The position numbers and the translations under genes are program-made. Shown here piece after piece: positions 57,041 to 64,000 of a stretch of 64,000 nucleotides of DNA. The stretch comes from Diphasiastrum complanatum (taxonomy: Eukaryota; Streptophyta; Lycopodiopsida; Lycopodiales; Lycopodiaceae), in assembly GCA_029204225.1 (NCBI GenBank), contig CM055112.1, forward strand, positions 29,414,703 to 29,478,702, in the 5' to 3' direction. The notes beneath the pieces were generated by a model. That model had not been told where the DNA came from. It saw nothing but the letters and a program-made list of their open reading frames with translations, and did not search any database. Every line of letters begins with the position of its first letter. Position 1 is the first letter of the stretch.

Positions 57041-57840
57041 AAATGAGCTCTAAAGCTAGCAAAGCTTTGTGGCTCGAAACAAATTGTTTTTTTAACTCCC
57101 TCTCAAAGCGTGATAGCTTAATGACTCCTAGACTCTTCCTCTACCTCTCAAACAAACCTTTGTCTAAAACCTTGGTGAAGATGTCTGCCACCATTTGCTT
57201 CATTCCAATGAAGTGGGTCTTCAACTCATTTCTTGTGACTAGGTCCCTTATCACATGATACTTGATTGCAATGTGTTTCATCTTTGAGTGAAACATGGGA
57301 TGTTTCGTCGGGTGTATTGCAGAGGTATTATCCATCTGCAAAATCAAGGACTCCTTGGTGTTCTCACCTAGTCCGTTAAGGAACTGTTTGAGACATATGA
57401 TCTCATTGGCCATCTTCACGGCTACAACGTTTCGTAGGATGACTGAGCTATGATAGTCTACTTCTTACTGATCTAGAGAATTGTTGCGTCTGCTGCAATG
57501 GTGCATCCTCCTGAGACACTTTTATAGTCGTCCTTGAGAGATGCCCAATTTGCATCATTGTAGGAGTACATCTGAAATTCTGCATCATGAGAGTAACATA
57601 GCCCATAATCCTTCGTCTGTTGAAGGTATTGTGAGATTCACTTCGCAATCTTCTAGTGTGTTGAGCCTGGATTCGTGTTGAATTGGCTCATTCTGAACAC
57701 AACATAAGCTATGTCGGACGTGTGTTATCTTCTAGATACATCAAAAATCCAATCAGTCTCCTATAAGACGTGTGCTGCATAATCTCTTTCTCTTCTTCAG
57801 TTTTCGAACAATCTTCGTTTGTCAGGATTGTTCCTGCATG
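57041..57840 (-). pseudogene. Copia reverse transcriptase tail and RNase H fragment
   Basis: The minus frame 57419-57141 reads EIICLKQFLNGLGENTKESL, QMDNTSAIHPTKHP, HIAIKYHVIRDLVT and MVADIFTKVLDKGLFE, the end of copia RNase H. To the right, in broken frames, lie earlier motifs (YRRLIGFLMYLEDNTRP at about 57770; GLCYS-like and SVSGG-like pieces). It is the same family as 39954-40190, and both neighbour the GAGCTCTAAAGCT sequence. Stops and shifts throughout. Confidence 0.82.
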
Positions 57841-58129
57841 AGGGGAAACCTCAACTCAAAAAGGGCCCTATAAGAAACCCGAACTGAGTGAGAGAATGAT
57901 TAGAGAGAGAAAGTATAAACGAGTCCATGCTACCAAGAAGCTTTTATTCATGCGTTTATGAAGGAGTTTGGTTGCGTCATATCACTAGCGGAAGGAGGAG
58001 GAGAGGATAATTTTTGGTTGATCATGGTGTTCTTTCCATAAATCTTTGAAAACATTTGAAAGGTAGATTATATAACATGCTTGTATTAATGATTTACATG
58101 TTTGTTTTGGTTTCGTGTAAATCGTTTTT

Positions 58130-58806
58130 TGTGAGAAATTGGCAAAAATCTAGCTTGGTATTTTTATGAAAGAAGTTTCTAAGTGAATCTCACATGTGTG
58201 GAGGATGTTCCCACATGTTGAGAATTGTGAATTAAATTAAAAATGTTAGATATAGGGGTCTTATGTTTTTTGTATCAAGCATCAAGATGTAGGATGTTGA
58301 TAGGGTCGAATTTGGCATAGATGGCAAATTATCCATTTCCAATTGTAATGCCACTATTGAGTCAAAATAGAGTAGGAGGCCAAACTCGAGCCAATTAGAG
58401 TGTAGACAAGTGTAATGCTTTTGTTTGATGAAGTTGAAGAGGTCCAATAGGATTTAGAGGTGGAACCATGAGTGGTCCAATAGAATTTGAGATATGCTTG
58501 AAAATGGTCCAATAGAATTTAGAGGTGAATGGATCAATGGTCCAATAGGATTAAGAGGTGGCAAAAGTGTGGTCCAATCATGATTGAGCATTGTGGTAGC
58601 TCATGGATCTATTAGTATCATTGTACTTCTCATTTGGATCTAATTGATTTTGAGATTGAGTGGATTTTGTGAGTAATTGGTTTTCTAGCTTTCTCTCTCT
58701 ACTCGAGAGCTCATGATGATTTTCTCTCTCTACCCAAGGAGAGCAGCTTGTTTTTACTTAGATTATTTTTGGAACACTTCCCACACATGTGAGTGAGAGT
58801 TGGAAG
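58130..58806 (+). repeat. Plus-oriented copy of the 37.9-38.7 kb LTR, truncated
   Basis: Starts TGTGAGAAATTGGCAAAAATC and follows the LTR at 38734-37912 in inverted order for about 680 bp before stopping at TGAGAGTTGGAAG (58806). The last 140 bp, the primer site and the element body are missing, so it is a truncated solo piece. Includes repeated GGTCCAATAGRATTTAGAGG-like units. Confidence 0.9.
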
Positions 58807-59114
58807 TTGTTGACAGATTGCCCTATCTGTCTATTGGTTCTGCTTGTTTGCTTCTTGTTACAGCTTATGCTACTCCATTCTGGTTGTTAGCTAGGCATGT
58901 TCTTGATTATTTCTATTTGGTTCAATGCCCAGATCAGGCAGCAGATTCTCGGGGTTGTAGTATGGTTCAACCTATCACGGATACTCATATTTTGAACACT
59001 CTTGAACTCTTGAAATCACTTGCAATCATTCTACCATGCAAGCACACCAAGAATGCCCAAAAACAGCTCTTCTTGAAATATGGTTGGGCATTATTATGGC
59101 ACTTAAAAACATAA
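58800..59114 (+). other. Open frame of unknown origin next to the LTR fragment
   Basis: 105 codons with a hydrophobic stretch (SIGSACLLLVTAYATPFWLL) and NTLELLKSLAIILPCKHTKN. It starts at the LTR break, so the frame's first codons belong to the LTR. It is non-repetitive and could be part of an exon or of an element ORF. Not recognised. Confidence 0.25.
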
Positions 59115-60140
59115 TGCTAAAACGGATCATTGTAAAATGAACTAAAATCAGATCCTACACTACTTTACTTGCATAAATTGACAAAACAAGCAACAAAAAC
59201 TAATCTACAACATGTTAGAAGTCCAAGAATCAAGAAACTAACCAGCCTTTTGATTCTTGGACATCCCAAGAACATCAAGAACTAGAATGTTAGAGAATAT
59301 GCAAGATTTATGCCACATTTCTAGCCTATTTAGTTTACTTGAATGCTGGCTCCTACATTAATCCACAAGAAAGCATGAAATCTAATCCACAACTAGGAAA
59401 GCAAGAAAACTAGTCCACTCTAGATCCACAACCACACACAATATGAATGGAAGGGCATGATCATAGGGGCATCACTCAAGAAAACCATCATGATCAAGGA
59501 GCTTAGTATAGCATCAAACTCATGGGAAATCTTCTTATTAAGCATGGAGTAGATACAATGCAAAAAGCTCCTCTTCACAAAGAGGGAGTCTCTTCAATAA
59601 GCAAGAGAGCTCCTTAGGTGGCATCCTAGTGGAATTTTCACATTTCACAAATTACAAGTGAAATAATGCTCTCCACTAGAGGTCACCATCAAAAGATGGC
59701 TCACTCTACTTTCTTTAAGAGGGGCCTACTTGCATTTATTACATTTGCTTAGAAATACTAGTTCCTACATGGTCATTCCATCTTCCGGGATTCACCATGA
59801 GGCTTACACAGTTCTTACTTGTCATTACTAACTAGTATTCCTCGGCTCTTAGTCTTCATTAGTCTCGTCTTCTCAGAGACCTCCTCGTCTAAGGTGAGAG
59901 GTGCTCTTGAGTTGCTCTATCCAAGTATCTTGGGGATTCGTCAGAATCAGCCAACATCATCCCACCCCTAATGTGTTGCAGGACCCACTGCAACTCATAT
60001 TGGACGATGTCACTCCGCTTTGCATTGGCATCTTCAATCGTCACTTGGAAAAGCGTAGATCCTTGTTCGCTTACATAAAACCAAGTGCTTATTGTCGCCA
60101 GTCTTTATCACAAAAACTGTTTTTCACAAATTGTCGCAAT
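59115..60140. other. Stretch with a small hairpin and no recognised gene
   Basis: CCAAGAATCAA at 59223-59233 pairs with TTGATTCTTGG at 59250-59260 (11 bp, 16-base loop). A 123-codon frame at 59901-60272 (plus) shows no motif that I recognise. Otherwise nothing supported. Confidence 0.35.
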
Positions 60141-60309
60141 TGGATTAGAATGTCTTATTGCTGTAATGGGTCGACATTCTCAAAATTTGGAGAGCTCTCA
60201 GCAGCTTTACAACTCTGCATGCATGAGTGCTTTCCATGTGTCTCTTTGTTTTGTCACTTGTATTGTCGTTGACGGTTTCATCTTTGGTTTCTTGGAAGAT
60301 TCTATCTTT

Positions 60310-60412
60310 TGAAAGGTCTGTATCCTCCATTTTGCCTCTGGGTGTTCTTGGCAGATTCTATCTTCTAGGAGGTCTATATCCTCCATTTTGCCTCTGGGTG
60401 TTTCCGTGGTTC
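60310..60412 (-). repeat. Direct repeat of about 64 bp
   Basis: AGGTCTGTATCCTCCATTTT and GCCTCTGGGTGT recur 64 bp apart (about 60315 and 60379) with a few changes. On the minus strand the repeat encodes alternate versions of a KMEDID-like segment, so it may be an internal duplication in the minus coding remnant. Confidence 0.6.
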
Positions 60413-60735
60413 TTCTCTCAGTTGAAGTTCCAGTCTCAAGGAAAACCTGTGATCTGCAGGTTGCACAAATTTTGATTATCAGTCTCAAGGGGATGGATTC
60501 ATCAAAAATTGGTGGTAGGAACAGTTTTGGATGGACGGTTTGGTAACGGTAAGGAAACATGATGAAGGCTTGGTGGTACGGTGAAGGAACTGATAGTTTT
60601 ATAGTTGCAGCCTTGGACCCCCCTTGCAAAGTCGAGCTTTGACCACCACTTGCTGGGTGAGGATCTTGTTTTATTTTGCAAGTTCACAGATGTCTTCATC
60701 TTTCTTTTTTTTCTACAGCTCTTTCTTTTGATCCG

Positions 60736-60945
60736 TTACTTTTGGATCTCTTTGGGCTTCATAAGAGGGGATTCAACTATCATTACTCCAGAGAGTTTCT
60801 TTTGATCAAGATAGATCTGACTCATCTGTTGCTTAAGTTTTGTCCTTTCCTCCTCAGCTTCCTGGATCTTTCTCTTTATTTGTTCTACCTGCTTTGCCTA
60901 CTTTTGTTGGTCTTTTTCGGCTGAATAACCAATACAGGTGGTAGT
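60736..60945 (-). pseudogene. Coiled-coil exon remnant, unknown gene
   Basis: The minus frame reads CIGYSAEKDQQK, one TAG, then AKQVEQIKRKIQEAEEERTK, LKQQMSQIYLDQKKLSGVM and ends at a TAA (60736-60738). The heptad pattern of charged and Leu/Ile residues is a coiled coil. The in-frame TAG and lack of a start point to a gene fragment. Weakly coding-like minus sequence also lies at 60207-60629 and 60885-61241, so a larger decayed gene may have stood here. Confidence 0.45.
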
Positions 60946-61639
60946 TGGTCTCCGCAAGACACTTGCAATGATCTATCAGCTGCTTCGATAAGACTATAAA
61001 AAACTGGGAATTTTTCAAAAGAACAGTAAACTGATGATAAACAAACCGATGGAAGCAAGGGTGGTGGTGACAACGGTAGATGGTGTGGACGATAAGCATG
61101 ATAATGGGCGTAGAATTCGAAGTATGGCAAGAGACCGGTTGAAGAAAGAGACTGATTTTCCAATGCTTGTGTTTCCCTTTCTGAAGGATCTTCATCGTGA
61201 CTGGGGTACTTCTTCTGATTGAGTCTCTTTGGATTACCCATCTGTCTTCTTTAGCCTTGTCTTTTTCATATTAGACTTGTGAGCTTGGTTGTCGATCTTG
61301 CTGATGTTGTTGCTAGCAATGTGGCTGCTCTAGTGGATCCAAGCATATCCACTCTCTCTCTCTCTCCCCCCCCCCCAAAAAAAAAAATTGTTGGTGGGGA
61401 TGTTGTTGCTAGTAACTGTCCATGCTGAGGATTGGATCAGTGTGTGGAATGTGAAAGATTCAACTAGTTTCATCACATTTTGCAATATTTCCATATTTGG
61501 CATATTGAGGCCAAAACTTGTTTTAGACTTAGAGGTTGACTTTTCAAAGTTCATTAGTCTAAATTTCATTTGAATAAATACTTTTTGAAAGTGTGGGAAA
61601 GATAGAATGCGAGTTTGAGTAGATTCAATCTAAATAAGT

Positions 61640-61990
61640 TGGGTACATGGAATCTAGACCCAAAATTGGTAGGGTTAGCATTTTGGTGGGAAAGCCAAGT
61701 GGCCAAATAGGGTTTGGACCTGCTATAAAAGGATGTAACTTGTGGAGAGAGTCATCTTCTCTCTTCTCTATCTCATTTCATGCTTATACATGGTCCTCTT
61801 GGGATCTACTAGTACATAATCATTTCATTCAAGTTTGATCAAGTTCTATTAGTGTTTGCATCTCAAATTGTGTGTAGATGCTGATTTTTTCTACATTGGT
61901 GAAATTGGTAGTGTATTTCTCTTTCTAACCAAAGATCATTCAAGTAGATTGGATCTTAAGGATCTGAAATCTTTCACATGGTATCAGAGC
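61640..61990 (+). repeat. Copia 5' LTR with TATA box and primer site
   Basis: The LTR ends AAATCTTTCACA at 61978 and is followed by TGGTATCAGAGC (61979-61990). A TATA box, CTATAAAAGG, lies at about 61723. The start is not fixed; TGTGGGAAAG at 61592 is a candidate. The middle shares motifs with the LTR ending at 11309 (CCAAAATTGG; GGAGAGAGTC-like). Confidence 0.7.
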
Positions 61991-62578
61991 TTGTGTTTCA
62001 GGTTATGAAGGAGGAAATCAGATCTATCAATGATTTGGTGAAGATATCAAGTCTAGAGCATGCTAGAGAGGATTCTACACCAAAATCGGATTTTTTGCTT
62101 TTGTAGATTGGATCTTTTGTAGATCAAAACACTAAATAGGTCAATATACTTGTTCAATTCAGATTTTTGAATTCACATACTGGATTTGGCCGATTTTTGG
62201 ATCATTGGTTCAGCCTAAGTGGTGGCTTATAGATTGCATATCAAATTCTCAGCATTTGCATGTAGATTTGGAATAGTCAATTTTTTGTGATTTTGTCGAA
62301 ACCCTAATTTTGATTGGATCCCTAGATAGTGAGGTTGCTGGACTTCATTTGAGTGTCTTTCAATCTTAGGAAGTGGCAAAAGTCATTAGATTGAGGATAG
62401 ATCATAGGTTGATCAAGATTCCATGATTCTATGTGTTGATTTGCTTGGATAAATGCTAGAAGAGAATTTGTGAGATAGTTTCAAATCTTGGTGATTTCTT
62501 TTGAAAGCATTTGTTGTTGTTCAAAGGAGTGCTTTGTGCATTGAAACAGGTTGAAAGAGAAGATCGGGTCATTGCTAC
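61991..62578 (+). other. Copia untranslated leader
   Basis: Non-coding stretch between primer site and gag. Part of it (about 62160-62420) resembles the orphan leader at 18.96-19.23 kb. Confidence 0.65.
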
Positions 62579-64000
62579 ATGGCAACCTCAATTGGAGTCA
62601 TGTTGGAAGCCAATGATAGGCTTACCTCAAGTAACTATTCATTATGGAAAGTGAGGATGGAGTCACTTCTTGAGATGAATGATGTTTTGGATATTGTTGT
62701 AGGTTTGGAGGAGAGACCAGCAACACAACAAGATCAATTGAGGTATGACAAGAGGGCCAAGAAGGCTTTACACATGATAAAGATGAATGTTACCAATGAA
62801 CTTCTCAAGGAAGTTGGTAAGTGCACATCATCTTTGGAAGCTTGAAATTAATTGAAGAAGCTTTATGAATCCAAGTCTACTTCTAGAGTGTTGACTCTAA
62901 GAAGGCAAATCTTTTCTTGTTTGCAAAAGAATGAAGAAAGTCCAAGTATTTTTGTTTTGAGAATGAAAGCATTGAATGATGAGTTAGCTTGCATAGATGA
63001 AAGCATTAAGGAAGGAGAGCTTATTCAAGCGATTCTTAATGGCTTGTTGGATGATCATGCTAACATTGTTCAAAGTATTGCTATTCAAAAGACTTTGCCA
63101 AGTTTGATGGATCTTCAAGAGATCTTGATCAATGAGGATTATAGGCTTCAAACAAGAGGTGGATCTACATCGACACTTCAAGAGGATGCTATGTTCACAA
63201 AGGGCAAATTCAAGGGCAAAACCAAAAGCAAGTGGTGTAAAGGGCAAGATCAAGTGGATGCTTTTTCAAGTGGCAAAAATAAAGATAGATCAAAGCTCAA
63301 GTGCTTCTATTGTGGCATCAAAGGACACTTTGCAAGTGAGTGCTACAAGAAGAAGAGAGATCAAGGAGACAAGCAAGGTAATCTTACTCTTGATGAGGAT
63401 GGTTTGGATGTGCAAGATGCAAATGATGATGCTTTTGTGATGTCTTCATGTATGTTTTCTAATGATGGAGATCTAGATCCTTGGTGGATTGAGTGGAGCA
63501 AGTTCACACATGACCTTTCACAAAGAGTACTTCACTTCTTTGTTGGCATATGGAGATGACAAGAGGGTGATCTACACGGCCAATGATGGTGAGTGTGCAA
63601 TCAAAGGAATTGGCACAATTCATATTTCTCTCTCTACAAATAGGAATGCTCATTTGGAGGATGTCTTGTTTATTCCATCTATTACCCAGAATTTGCTTAG
63701 TGTGAGTCAAATGCTAAGTAAGGGCCTCAAGGTGGAGTTTGATGGAGATGCTTGTTTGATCAAAAGGAAGGATGTCTTGATTGGAAAAGGTAAAAGGCAA
63801 GGGAAGTTGTTCAAACTTGATGCTTGTGTTATTGCTAACCAAGTTGGATGTGTTGCAAGGGAGCAAATTTCTGTTCAAGAGGTTTGGCACAAAAGGATGG
63901 GACACCTCAACTTCAAGTCATTGGAGGTAATGGCAAGGAAGAAGGTTGTGATTGGTCTTCCAAGTTCGTTAAGTAATGACAAGCATGTTTGTGAGTCTTG
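62579..64000 (+). pseudogene. Ty1/copia gag-pol, damaged, running off the right edge
   Basis: Gag starts at ATG 62579 (RLTSSNYSLWKVRMESLLEM). A Trp-to-TGA change and a TAA near 62845 interrupt it; it resumes at 62852. The zinc knuckle is intact (CFYCGIKGHFASEC, about 63302-63345). At the protease active site (about 63490) a 2-base loss removes the catalytic Asp and shifts the frame; the correct protease frame continues from about 63510 with TANDGECAIKGIGTI and ITQNLLSVSQMLSKG. The pre-integrase domain follows (VWHKRMGHLNFKSLEVM; KHVCES) to the window end. The gag is close to that at 12435, so the two are one family, but here the normal pol order continues. Confidence 0.92.

Overview
The window reads as nuclear DNA from a land plant with a large, AT-rich, retrotransposon-loaded genome. 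Reasons: several LTRs are followed by the primer-binding sequence TGGTATCAGAGC, typical of plant elements primed by initiator tRNA-Met; Ty1/copia and Ty3/gypsy lineages of plant type dominate; a tRNA-derived SINE and long dinucleotide runs are present; and a spliced SERF-type gene lies at the left end. The degenerate transposase gene at 19-27 kb resembles my memory of seed-free plant sequences, so a fern, lycophyte or bryophyte is my guess, but the sequence alone does not prove the group.

Layout. 0-3.5 kb: a SERF-like host gene with one clear intron that holds a palindromic tandem repeat. 3.5-5.8 kb: no gene seen. 5.8-10.8 kb: scraps of copia elements, with two pairs of inverted LTR arms. 10.8-14.6 kb: LTR, primer site and a copia gag-protease region followed by an unrelated reading frame. 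14.6-16.8 kb: a GT-rich microsatellite and a tandem array with a period near 360 bp. 16.8-19.2 kb: LTR ends and leader remnants. 19.24-27.5 kb: a transposase-like gene split by an intact 6.16-kb copia element on the minus strand (identical 5-bp target duplications, nearly identical LTRs, one 1322-codon frame) and later by a SINE with a 16-bp target duplication. 27.6-31 kb: a 5'-truncated copia element and its 3' LTR. 31-35 kb: microsatellites, a minus-strand gene remnant, a palindrome-bearing repeat and a coiled-coil pseudogene. 35-39 kb: copia gag pieces in both orientations, head to head, and a minus LTR. 38.7-41.5 kb: an unknown frame with 24-residue repeats, copia RNase H, and a copia-gag/gypsy-protease chimera. 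42-49 kb: gypsy integrase tails, LTRs and primer sites, a cluster of TTCnnGAA dyads and a long coiled-coil frame just upstream of a polypurine tract. 49-52.9 kb: minisatellites and a minus-strand gypsy gag. 53-57 kb: a chromovirus-like gypsy element whose integrase has been deleted. 57-62 kb: minus copia RNase H, a plus LTR copy and unknown exons. 61.6-64 kb: a copia element that runs off the right edge.

Only two coding units look structurally sound: the copia polyprotein at 20.3-24.3 kb and the SERF core, whose start codon I could not place. Most of the rest is nested, truncated or frameshifted mobile DNA. It can be ordered in time: the transposase-like gene came first, and the SINE and young copia later inserted into it.
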